Shown: positions 1 to 11,139 of the stretch, piece by piece
How positions within the stretch are numbered: the first letter of the stretch is position 1
How the letters are laid out: the number at the start of each line of letters is the position of its first letter
From: Anthostomella pinea
Taxonomy: Eukaryota; Ascomycota; Sordariomycetes; Xylariales; Xylariaceae
Length of the DNA: 64,000 nucleotides
Direction of reading: 5' to 3'
Assembly: GCA_963556695.1 (NCBI GenBank)
Contig: CAUWAG010000003.1
Coordinates: 5,890,001-5,954,000, forward strand
Made by a program: the position numbers and the translations under genes
The notes under the pieces: model-generated
Told to the model about the DNA's origin: nothing
Databases searched by the model: none
What the model saw: the letters and a program-made list of their open reading frames with translations, nothing else

Positions 1-1372
<1,372 letters not shown>

Positions 1373-1582
1373 GTAGGCTTTAGGCCTGTTGATAGGAGCA
1401 CGTATAGATTCACGGAATAACGAGCGCGTATGACTTGCAGTTTCGATACTAGATGTAGACATTGCCGTTCAATCTTCATGGTCATATGGGCTATGTACAA
1501 TGCTATTGACGCTGCTAGTAGCAGTTGAAAATGTCGAATACCCAACGTAGAAGACAACTCCTTTCAATGATACATGAACCCG

Positions 1583-1658
1583 TCCCAAAGACTGTCGCTA
1601 GATATATATATATATATGTGTGACTAAATGAATTCTTCCCAAAGACCGTCGCTAGATA
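1583..1658. repeat. 22-bp direct repeat in a 3' flank
   Basis: A 22-base segment beginning TCCCAAAGAC and ending GTCGCTAGATA occurs at 1583-1604 and again at 1637-1658 with one mismatch. Both copies are followed by TATGTG(TG)ACTAA. A short (TA)n run lies between them. The pair sits between two convergent genes and probably arose by local duplication of a 3' end. Confidence 0.7.
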
Positions 1659-1669
1659 CCCGTATGTGA

Positions 1670-3230
1670 CTAATAAACAAACTTGAAGTAAACCTCATCA
1701 TAGCACTCGCGCTCCGCATCCGACATCTGCGCGCGCGCCGCCTCCCTCCTCCGGTTCTTCAGCACCAGCAGCCCAGTCCCAAGCGTGACCAGCACGAGCC
1801 CCAACACCGTGAAGCCCAGGCCGGTCGAGAAGCCCGTCGGGTAACGCGGGCGCTCGGTGGTGATGAAAACGTTGCTGCTGACAAAGTTGGCGCAGTTGCC
1901 AAAGCCGACCATCCACGCCATGCCGACGGCCAGATACTTGCGGCCGCGAAGATTTGCGCTCAGCCACGCCATTAATAGCGGCATCTGGGGAAAAGTGCCC
2001 ATGGACATGAAGAAGAGCGCGAGGTAGCGCACGCCGGCGGGCTGCGCGTACACGCGCATGATGATCCAGCCCACAAGCTGCAGCGTGATGCAGCCGAATA
2101 TGAAGGGCGCGCGCCGGTTCAGGCGCGAAGCCAGCCACGTGACGACGAATGAGGCCACGATGCCGGAGGCCCACACGGGCATGGTGAAGAGCTGCGCCGT
2201 CGTCGCCGTCCAGCCCAGCTCGGTGAGGATGGTCGGCGAGAAGGCGGCCACGGACGACGCCGTCACGTCGCAGCAGAAGAACACAGCCGTAAATAGGTGG
2301 ATGCGCCAGTCGACCAGCACCTTCCAGACAGACACGGCGGTGTCGACGGCCGACCCCTTGGTCTCGGCGCCGCGCGACGCCTCCAGCTGCGCGATCAGCC
2401 GGTCGCGCTCCGCCGCGCGCAGGAACCAGCCCTGGGCATGCTGCGGGAAGTTTGGGCACCCCAAGATCACGAAGACGGAGATGAAAACGGTCATCAGGCC
2501 TTCGATGATGAAGATCCACCGCCAGCCCTCGTACCCGCCCACACCCTCGAGGTTGACGATGGCATAGGCGAGCAGGCCCGAGAAGAAGGGGCCCAGGAGC
2601 GCAAAGTTGAAGAACCAGGCGAAGCGCACGGCGGCTTGCCGCTTCGTGTAATACATCGATATCATGTAGGTGGCACCTGCGGGCAGCGATGCCTCGAAGA
2701 CGCCCATGAGGAAGCGGAGGGCTAGAAGGCCTCCGTAGGTCCTTGTGAGGCCCTGGCACATGCCGAGAATGCCCTGTGATCCCAGACGTCAGCTAGAGCG
2801 CTTCCGCTGGATTTACTGTTTGTCATACCAAGAGGAGCATCTGGCCGCCCAGAAAGAGGCCCGGCCGGATCTTGTTCAGATTCAGAATCAGGTTCGCCGG
2901 GACCTCAGCCAGCACGAACGGGATATAGAAGATGGACAAGGCGACATTGTAGCCGTTGCTGGGCATATTCAACGACATCTCAAGCCCATTGGGCTTTCCG
3001 ATGCCCAGGGCCCGGGCATTGGCGATGTTCGTCCGGTCCAGGAACAGGAGCATGTACAAGAGGCCCATGATGGGGATCAGGACGGCGTCCCTCCGCCATA
3101 GCAGGGCGCGGTCGAGCTTCGGGTCTTCGGCGAGGAAGGCGGGCGACTCGTTCGTGCTGTTGACCGACCCGTCGCTCTTCTCGGTCAGCTTCAGGTCCTC
3201 GACCGGCACGGGCTTGAGGATTTCGGCCAT
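1670..3230 (-). CDS. MFS transporter, DAL5/TNA1-type anion:cation symporter
   Basis: Exons 3230-2829 and 2773-1670 (55-bp intron 2774-2828) give 501 residues. After a roughly 45-residue polar N-terminus come about twelve hydrophobic segments. The first ends in LFLDRTNIANARALG, the hallmark of the allantoate/nicotinate/pantothenate branch of the major facilitator superfamily. The splice restores GGQMLLLGILGMCQGLTRTY across TM3-TM4, and GVFEASLPAGATYMIS matches the TM4-TM5 region. Characterised relatives move monocarboxylate-type anions (allantoate, ureidosuccinate, nicotinate) across the plasma membrane with protons. It is convergent with the phenol-hydroxylase-like gene, and with the neighbouring enzymes may supply their substrate. 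A 353-residue antisense-frame reading over the same DNA is only a compositional shadow. Confidence 0.9.
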
Positions 3231-4918
3231 GGCTGGTGAACGATGCTAGCTTTTTCGGGCTCGTCGGGGGCGCGCGAAAATGTCGCGGGGGTGGAGTTGC
3301 GCTCAAGTCAGGGCCCGTCGTGGGGAGACTTGGGGAAAGCGGGAGGGTTGGAGGCGGAGGGAGGCGGAGGAGGGGCCCAGCGAAGACCCGCGTCCAGATG
3401 CCTACCTAGCAGTAGGTTGCAGGCTCCTGGCGTGCCTCGATCGTGCGATCTTGAAGCGACGGATGCAGTTGGGTAACGACAATACTGAGAGAGGGTGGGT
3501 GGTCACTGGTAAGGACAATGGCAGGATTGACCATCGAGCCAACATGGTTGCCTCCGCGTTGCAGATGCCGTCACTCGTCTCAATTGCCATTGGCGAGTCA
3601 TGCTCGTGTTGGAGTATCTGGCGGCCTGCCTGTCAAATGAGAAAAAGCTGATCTTCGCTAGAGACTGCCCCAGACGGCGGAAGCTCGTGTGGGCCCCCCT
3701 TACTAGTAACTTACCCTGTTTCTCACCCTGACCCTGGCAGCCTGGCCGCGTGGCTGGCCCGACTGGCTGGGTGCGGTAGCCTGTAGGATTTCGTGGGCGT
3801 ATTGTGCGTGCGGACCAACCTGATACGTGAGGAGATGCGCGTATGCACGAGATAGATGGCCGGTTCGCCAGACGGATACTGACGTTTCCAATGGTAACCA
3901 CTGCCGCTTGGGCATGAAGGGGAGCTTACTACACTTGTAGAAGACAGTCGTTGTCTTGCACTGACTCTACCCAAGGTAGCTAGGTATGACATGACAGACG
4001 GCGATAGGACGTAGCCTCCTGTACCACGAATCTCGACTGACATTTGGCGGACCTGCTGTGTCACGAGGTACAATAGGGGGCGCCGGCGCCGACCCGGACA
4101 CAGGATGCGGGCCGGCCAGACACGGTAAGCCCTGTGAGACGCCAGGCCCAAGGCCCCAGGCGAGAAGCTGGCTCGGAGAGATAATCACACGCAGTCTGCA
4201 GACGAGGAGGATACTGAAAGCAGATATATCCCCGAATCCGACGGCCAGAGGGCACCAAACTTCCAAAGCCATGCGCCAATACCAGGCAGGCCAGATGCGT
4301 GCTGTGAACCGCATGCGAAAGGCGAAAGCCCAGTCACTGTGTGAGGTGTTGTCCAAGCGAGTGACAAAGTGGTTGTATGTAAGAATGATGGAGATCTGGC
4401 ACTGTGACAGATAGTAGAAATGCCCCATTGAGTCTGAGACTCTGAGTACTGTACAGCCCCACAGATGCCGCACCACTGACGGCCCACCCCCACGTGCCCC
4501 AGTATGTATCGGAAGCGAGCTTCCGACCTGCATTCACCCGTGCGTAAAGTTGGAGAGGCCAAGCTTTGTAGCACTGCAACACAAAACCACATCGCGGGAT
4601 GCACCAGCCAGTGAGACGACGCGTATCGCCAGCTCCGGACCAGCTCCGGACCAGCTCCGAAATACCCATATCTGGGCCTCCGAAGCAAGGTGGGAAGATG
4701 CGGTGCGACCCGACAGCAACAACGGAGGAATGCCTATCTCACCTCAGGTACTGCAGAGAGACGGATTGAGGGAAAGACAGACAGACCTTGCAGAGTGGCC
4801 TTGATGTATGCCTGCCTACAGTTCTGGTAACCAGTAACAAGCGATTCACGTGTATTTGTCACCCATCCATCTGTCCATCCATCCATCCAACCAGCTTAGG
4901 TATCACGGGCATATCACC
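3231..4918. other. intergenic region, no gene recognised
   Basis: This 1.7-kb stretch separates the divergent MFS-carrier and racemase-like genes, so it probably holds both promoters. Short overlapping open frames exist on both strands, but none has a family signature or credible splice sites. The only structure seen is a tandem 11-mer CAGCTCCGGAC repeated about 2.8 times at 4630-4660, and a TCCATCCATC run at 4866-4889 just upstream of the racemase-like start. Confidence 0.6.
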
Positions 4919-5756
4919 ATGGCACCGACCGCAGTCCAAGCTCCCGTCAGCTACGTGTCGCCGCGGGCTCGCTTCGGGCTCATCGTGTAAGTGGCACTCA
5001 GCGACGCGACTACTACATATGACTTACCGAAGTATCTACAACCCGCCTCACAGGCCCGCGACCAACACCGTCGTCGAAGCCGAGTTCGCGCGCATGCTCG
5101 TGCCCGGCGTGTCCTGGCACAGCGGACGCATCGCCATTGCGAACCCATCACTCAAGGACGACGCGACCATGGTCGCGTTCCTAGAATCACTCCGCACGAC
5201 CATCGGCGACGCCGTCCGAAGCGTGGGCATGTGTCTGCCGACATACCTAGTAATGGGCATGAGCGCCGAGACGTTCTGGGGCGGCCTTTCCGGCGCAGCA
5301 GAATTCGAGCGCTTCATGGCCTCCACGTCCGGCGGGCTGGGCGTCACAACAGGTGCGCTGGCCGCGCGGGCCGCGCTGGACGCTTACGGCGCGCGCCGCA
5401 TCGGCATCATCACGCCGTACCAGGCCGTTGGCGACGCGCAGGTCGTCGATTTCTTCACGGCTGTCGGGTACGACGTGCACATGATCCACGGGCTGCGGTG
5501 CGAGACGGCCACGGCGATCGCCGAGGTCGCACCTGAGACGATTAAGGAGGCGTTCCGACGGGTCGACGCGCTGGGCGTGGATGCCCTGATGCAGGCGGGC
5601 ACGAACCTGCCGGCGGCGGTGGCGGCGGCGGAGATCGAGCGGGAGTTGGGGAAGCCGGTTATTGCTATTAATACGGCGACGGTGTGGCATGCGTACAGGA
5701 CGAATGGCATCATGGACAAGGTCACGGGCTTTGGATCTCTGCTCGAGGAGCACTAG
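4919..5756 (+). CDS. Asp/Glu racemase superfamily protein (maleate isomerase / arylmalonate decarboxylase-like)
   Basis: The start at 4919 lies in a good Kozak context (CACCATGG). Exons 4919-4986 and 5054-5756 (67-bp intron) give 256 residues, normal for the family. Splicing restores RARFGLIVPATNTVVEAEFA, the N-terminal strand and PATNT loop of maleate cis-trans isomerases and AMDases. Other motifs are YLVMGMSAETFWGG near residue 100, ITPYQAVGDAQVVDFF and ALMQAGTNLPA near 215. Active members use one or two cysteines, in the positions here occupied by MG and AG, so both expected catalytic cysteines look absent. Arylmalonate decarboxylase also has Gly at the first site. A role in ring-cleavage product turnover (maleate to fumarate) would suit the neighbours, but the missing cysteines argue for different chemistry. 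Family certain, reaction not. Confidence 0.85.
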
Positions 5757-6687
5757 ATTAAATGGTCTTGAGTGACAGCAGCATATATATGCCACTATAT
5801 AATATGTCAATGCCACGTTTGATATTTGGCATCCTTTTGGTAGGGGGTTTTTCCTGTTGGCGTGCTCGTCAATTGGTGGTGAACTGTTACACTAGATTAG
5901 AAATCAGTGATTAGACATCAATGTTATTGTGACTGCCGTTTCCAACTTTCAGTACGTGTTCAGGCAGGGTGGTTGGACCAAGTGACGTCTGCTGCGCTGT
6001 TGCGTGGCATCGCGAAGAGGGGTGGTGCATACGGCGTCCGAGGGATGGTAAGGTAAAGCCTCGTATGTGACGTCTCTGCCACGGCAGCCCTGTGTTGTGA
6101 CGCTAAGCAAAGCACGTTTGTCTCTGAAAGTAGCAGACTGCATACCTAGGAAGGCTGCATTGATGGATGTTGTCTCAACTTCGGCAGTTGGCCGCTATGG
6201 ATATTCTCCGCCATCGCTTCCTGGAGCAATGATGGAGTCGGGTCAGCGCGTACGAGACTTGACCACGTGGTATAGACTTGACTCCATCTCTGTCCAACGG
6301 CTTGTGTGAATTTGTCTACCAAATAGCAGTTGAAAGGGACAATGGCATATGAATTCCACGATGGACCACATTCGGCTCATTGCTCTCAAGGGCGGCCTTG
6401 ACATTCGCGATGGGCCAGTAGGTGATACATGGATCCAGGTCAGAAATTGTGGAAGTAGGAAAACAACGCAGTCTTCTCTCGCAAAGGCGCCCCTAGGTAT
6501 TCGCAAGTCGCAGATTCCGAAGCATAGCAGCTCTATCATGACGCTATTCGTGGATATCTCCCCCAAAGATGCTCTGATAACGCTACCGCCAGAACATGCG
6601 AGAACCAATCGTAAAACACGCAGTGAAAAATACCCCCTCTCAGAAATCCCAGACAGACGGGGACCTAGATGACGGGCGGAGCTTCGG
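5757..6687. other. intergenic region between convergent genes
   Basis: No gene is recognised in about 0.9 kb. A 107-codon frame at 6349-6672 (+) overlaps an antisense frame of similar length, has no family signature and is not called. Confidence 0.5.
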
Positions 6688-8061
6688 TCAACCACGAGCC
6701 CGACGCAGCCATTGCCTCCATTTCAGCCCTACGCCAGACACAGCCTTCTTCGGGTTACCATCTAGCAATGGGTGGTGGTGGTGCTGCCGCTCCAGTACTG
6801 ACCTTGAGAAATCGTCCTCGGCCCTATTGAGATCGGCCATGAGGTCGTGTTGCCATATCCAGTGCAGCCTGCCGTTGGCGTTCTCGACGATCCTGTCCAT
6901 GTCGTCCCCGATCTCTTCATCGAGCCACATGTATATGGTCCCTGCGTCGAAACTGGTCAAGGTCACCTTCTGAGCTCGGGGTCGCCGCATGGCGTCGTAC
7001 GTCTGGAAGGCGGCTGGGAGTTGGCTTGGGTCCTTGACGAGAGAAAGTAGGTGCGCGAGGACGACTGCGTCCTCTAGCCCCTGACCCGCTCCGGCGGCTT
7101 GACTGGGGCTGGAGGCATGCGCGACGTCGCCAAGCAGGCATACTCGACCGTTGTAGTAAGTTGACGTCTTGGGATGGTGCCACGTAGGCCAGCGTAGCGG
7201 TTTGGCGTAGTCCAGTAGCTTTATGAGTCTAGCATCGTAGCCTGGCAGGTCCGCGATCATCTCCTCCTTCGTGCAAGGTATTGTCGTGTCTCCGTGTGTC
7301 CAGGGTTTTGAGTCGGCGATAAAGAAGACGAAGTTTTCTTCCCGACCCTGTGAGATGGGGTAGATGGCGACTCCCGTTCCCTTCGCCATGAACCATTTTG
7401 CATCGCCCGCGTGGTTTCCCAGGATCTCCTTCGCCTCTGCCATTGGAATGATACCGCGGTAGACATACGTGCCACAGTAGGTCGGGGCAACCTCTCCGGG
7501 TGCGATATCGCCCAAGACTGCCTGTCGAGTCAATCCCTTGACCCCGTCGCAGCCGATGACGGCGTCGACCGTTATATTTTGCCCATCCTGGAACGTGACG
7601 GCGACCTTGTCCCCAGTCTGCTGGATGGACTTGGCTCGTTTCCCAAACTTGACTGTGCCCTCGGGGATGAAGCTCTCCATGATCTCCAGCAAGTCCTTGC
7701 GGTGGGCGCTGCTCCGCGTGAAGTACGGCGCGCCAACTAGTCCGCGGGTCCAGCCCCTCTTCTCGCCGAAGCCGTCCTCGGCGTAGAGCGCGTCAAAGAC
7801 GCTGTGCGCGAACTCGGGTCTCTCGTTAGCGGTCTTGGCTTTATTGTATTCCTCCCGGAAGCGAGTATCGATGAGGTCGATGGCGTCCAGAGCGTTGGGA
7901 CCCAGGCCAATGCCGGCCCCAACGGTAGAGTACTTGTCGGCTGCCTCGTAAATGGTCACCGGTACCTTGCGTTTGATGAGACCGATGGCAAGAGCCAACC
8001 CACCAATGCCGGCACCAAGGATGGCAATAGTGGGGGATCTCTGTCCTGGCTCCATCGTCAT
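6688..8061 (-). CDS. salicylate hydroxylase-like FAD monooxygenase
   Basis: An intronless 457-residue frame. The N-terminal Rossmann motif reads TIAILGAGIGGLALAIGL (about residues 11-28), followed by the acidic end of strand 2 (TIYEAADKY). The middle motif is AVIGCDGVKGLTR, and the ribityl-binding motif is VCLLGDVAHASSPSQAAGAG near residue 310. This order defines the class A flavin monooxygenases of the salicylate 1-monooxygenase / 6-hydroxynicotinate 3-monooxygenase type, which hydroxylate (and often decarboxylate) aromatic acids with NAD(P)H and O2. The length is typical. A His-rich patch, RQHHHHPLLDG, precedes the C-terminus. With the phenol-hydroxylase-like gene and the DAL5/TNA1-type carrier it suggests degradation of an aromatic or N-heteroaromatic acid. 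Exact substrate unknown. Confidence 0.92.
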   Translation of the reverse strand: MTMEPGQRSPTIAILGAGIGGLALAIGLIKRKVPVTIYEAADKYSTVGAGIGLGPNALDAIDLIDTRFREEYNKAKTANERPEFAHSVFDALYAEDGFGEKRGWTRGLVGAPYFTRSSAHRKDLLEIMESFIPEGTVKFGKRAKSIQQTGDKVAVTFQDGQNITVDAVIGCDGVKGLTRQAVLGDIAPGEVAPTYCGTYVYRGIIPMAEAKEILGNHAGDAKWFMAKGTGVAIYPISQGREENFVFFIADSKPWTHGDTTIPCTKEEMIADLPGYDARLIKLLDYAKPLRWPTWHHPKTSTYYNGRVCLLGDVAHASSPSQAAGAGQGLEDAVVLAHLLSLVKDPSQLPAAFQTYDAMRRPRAQKVTLTSFDAGTIYMWLDEEIGDDMDRIVENANGRLHWIWQHDLMADLNRAEDDFSRSVLERQHHHHPLLDGNPKKAVSGVGLKWRQWLRRARG

Positions 8062-9609
8062 CTACTGCTGTCCAAGGAGCAAATCCGAATGGCTTTGCAG
8101 TCTGGCGTGAACTTGAGCGCCACCTAGACAGATGTCTTAGCGGATCCTAGGAACAACACCTGGCGGGTTGCACAGGGGAACATGACGACAAGCCTGCCGG
8201 CTGTTTTAACTTACCTTCTTGTAAAGTCGCTAGTGAGACTTGACAGAGACAGTCGGGATTCACGTTTTTGGCCGGAGAAACCACAGAACTCGAAGGAGAG
8301 AAAAGTACTGTCAGTGGTATCTGAATACCGCCGTCCGTGGGCTAACCACGCCCGCGTGTCGGCTCCCTGAGCCCGGGAACAAAAGAATCGGTCCCGTCTG
8401 CCGTCGACCGGAGCCGCATCGTTTGTAGGAGAGCGGCAGAGGGGCTCCGATAGTCTGGCTGATAACCCCAATGCCTTGAGCACTCGTCGTTGTCTTTCGC
8501 ATGCCATGCTCCTCCAGATACCAGGGTTAATTCATTGTTCCACGGGCAGGATATGGAAAGCAGATCGCACGTAGCGATAGTGGCTGGTGGAGTGCAGTGG
8601 CTGTCCAGTGTCCACTACATGTGGTTGATATGTTACACAAACAGTGACAACTTACAAGCCCTAGCGGGAGCGAGATCCCGATGGGGTGGCACTGGAGTTC
8701 CGAGTGGCACTGGAGTGGCACTGAAGCGGGGATGGATCACGGGGATGGATGATGGATTCGGTGGCAGATCAACAAGTGATAAACATGTAGATTTTCCCCA
8801 GACTGCCGATGATCCCTTTGAAAGGTCTTAGTAAACCTCTGGAGGTCTCGAGGCGACATTGAAGTGCTCCGTCTATGCATGCAAGTGTTTCATGCAGCGT
8901 GGTCTCGCTTACTGTTGCCCGACGACTGGATAGAGTACACGCACATGCCGTTGAAATCATGAAATGGCGTGAGATCGACCGTGGAGACTATCAGTGCCGG
9001 AGAGTGATGATGTCCTGCTTTAAAGCGTGAGGCCTGGAACGGTTGGTTGTGGTACCCAAAGGGGCTGGATGCAGTGACGTGGGCGAGGTCCATCTCCAAA
9101 AGCTCCAGTCCCCCCAGTCCCCGGCTTTCCCACGACAAACTTCGGTTACAACTTACAAGCATTGGCTCCGTCGAATCTATCGCATGCTGGTTGGCTGTTC
9201 TATCTTTATCTCCGTACTCATCGCCAGGCGCCCAGGCTACCGCTAGCATGACTCTTGTTCTGCAACAATCATCTGATAAAGCCAAGTTGAACTGTTCGCC
9301 CGAAGCTTGTTTCTCTTGGAGAAGCTCTAGCATACTAGGATAGGTATGGTGCGGTAGAGTCCGACAGCACCTGGAGTTATTCCCGGTAGTGCCGGTTGGT
9401 GTCGATGGTAGCCCCGGCCGTCTTCCCTAGACAGGTTTGATGCCATCTTAACGACTACCAGCTAGTCTAGCTCGATATATCAGGATATATAAGCTAACTG
9501 TCGTTGGGATGGATGATGGAGTTGAGACTGAGGGTCTTTTTCGTCCTGTTTCCGTAAGTTAGATGAGATGAGGGTCTGGGGTCTAACATTATGAAACCCT
9601 TGAAATACT
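8062..9609. other. intergenic region, no gene recognised
   Basis: This flank is upstream of the salicylate-hydroxylase-like gene. A 147-codon minus-strand frame at 8890-9333 has no recognisable motif and no credible context, so it is not called. Nothing else stands out before the TIR element that begins at 9619. Confidence 0.5.
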
Positions 9610-9618
9610 TCGGATAAT

Positions 9619-10038
9619 CAGTAACTTTAAAACTAAACCTCCGTCCCGTAAAACTAAACCCTCCTAACCGCATTCGGAAGCCATCCCAACTAATAATTGG
9701 CTGCGTACCGCCTATCACATCGCAAGTACTTTAGTTTGGGTGCGTTTCGCACTAAACTAGAGGTACAGAGCATGATTTTGCCTGGTAATAGGGCTAGGGT
9801 TGGGGTTAGTGGTTAGGGTTCGCCAGGGGTTTAGGGGGCGGTGCGAGCCCCCCATCTGTAAATGTGTCCTTGTGTGCGCCGTGATAATGGTGATGGTGAG
9901 GTGTTAAAGTGCAGGTGGTGGTGTTGATGGTGATAGTGGTGAGAATTAGTGGAGCGGATGATGAATGCACACGCTCTGATTGGCTGGTTTGGGGGGTTTT
10001 AGTTCTAAGGAACTGGGGGTTTAGTTTTAAAGATACTG
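9619..10038. mobile_element. 420-bp TIR element with 9-bp target duplication (MULE-like MITE)
   Basis: The ends are inverted repeats: CAGTAACTTTAAAACTAAAC at the left, and the reverse complement of the right end reads CAGTATCTTTAAAACTAAAC; about 23 of 25 bases match. Immediately outside lie TCGGATAAT (9610-9618) and TCGGACAAT (10039-10047), a 9-bp direct repeat with one C/T difference. Target duplications of 9 bp with TIRs suggest a Mutator-like element. There is no coding capacity, so it is non-autonomous. The interior holds further copies of the TAAAACTAAACC motif, a small inverted repeat around 9731-9759, and TTAGGG-like units at 9791-9830. Confidence 0.75.
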
Positions 10039-10047
10039 TCGGACAAT

Positions 10048-11139
10048 AATGATAACTTCGTGGGGGTCACGGGGGCGGTGGTGCCGGGCCAAGTGCACAA
10101 ACCCCGGGACCCCTAGCACTATTACCCCCTGCCCGCTGCTCTCACCTCTTCCCGGTAGATCCCAGTCTCCGGGTCTTCCCCTCGTCAGCTCTTGGAACTT
10201 TTGGGCCTTGGCCAATGCCCCCAAATCGATCACGCTGATGTTCTCTATTGCCTCACTTCTTTTTGGTGAGAGGCAAGAACTACCCGCGCAGTCTCCTAGG
10301 CTTTTCGTGAGCATTTCTCGACCGATGGACGAGGACATTGAAGCTACCTTACTAGAGGACCAATCTACCGGGAGATTAATAAGCCGCCAAGTGAGCCGAA
10401 GCCAACGACTTCGCTGCATCCATCATCGGCTTTATCCCCGATCACTTTCCTGGTACAGCTTGAGGCCAGCAGTCCATTCTCCACATGTTAACTTGAACGT
10501 CTGTGTAGGGTGTGAACGGGCAGAACCTTTGTCGAACGGGCACACCTGTTCCTCCGCGTGTCTCCCCAGCTGGGACTCCGCGGCAATCGGCCTGTCTAGC
10601 CCGATCCATCAGCCCAACAGGGAGGCTCCCATCAGCCTAACCCATCTCACAGACGGCTTGCGATCGAACAAGGTTCCTGCAAGATTCCCGAATTCCTGAA
10701 ATATCTCGCCGTCTCCATGCCCACGCCCGGACTTTGAGAGCCAAGGGTATTGCTGTCGGACAACGAGACTCGCATTGGAGAACCGGGGTTTCTCTTACTG
10801 ATCCTCCTGCTGCTCCAGCTTTTCCACATTCGCCTCCGTTTCGGCTGCCTCGTTCCGAGGCTTCCCAGGGAATCTGATGAGACTTTGCCATCGGCAGGCC
10901 TCCGAGCACAGCTCCGACGACTCACCGAATCAACTGTCCCCTATCACGGTTTGTGTAGACACTGGGCCGCGATTCCCACATCCCCGCAAGAGGAGCCTGC
11001 ATCGATCCGGAGCAGTCGATCCCGAGTCCGACGGCTTCTTTGTGCGTCTTCCGTGGCAAAGCTTTGCTAGGCGAGCCCTTGCTGGCCGCTTCGTTCGTAC
11101 GGTGCCGATTATCTCTCTTGGTCTTGTCATTATTTAGTT
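10048..11139. other. promoter / 5' region of the Zn2Cys6 regulator gene
   Basis: The 1.1 kb between the TIR element and the regulator start has several overlapping open frames on both strands (for example 10049-10699 +). None shows a domain or good splice context. I read it as upstream DNA and leader of the regulator gene. Confidence 0.45.

Noticed and set aside
1698..2759. 353-codon open frame on the same strand as the MFS carrier
   Set aside because: It lies in another frame of the carrier gene, is rich in Arg/His/Pro from GC-rich codons, and has no motif. The carrier frame has clear MFS signatures and correct splice sites.
8890..9333. 147-codon minus-strand frame
   Set aside because: No motif, no splice signals, ordinary composition; intergenic chance frame is the simpler reading.
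10049..10699. 216-codon plus-strand frame upstream of the Zn2Cys6 gene
   Set aside because: Ser/Pro/Arg-rich without pattern and overlapped by open frames on the other strand; no family recognised. Treated as leader or promoter DNA.
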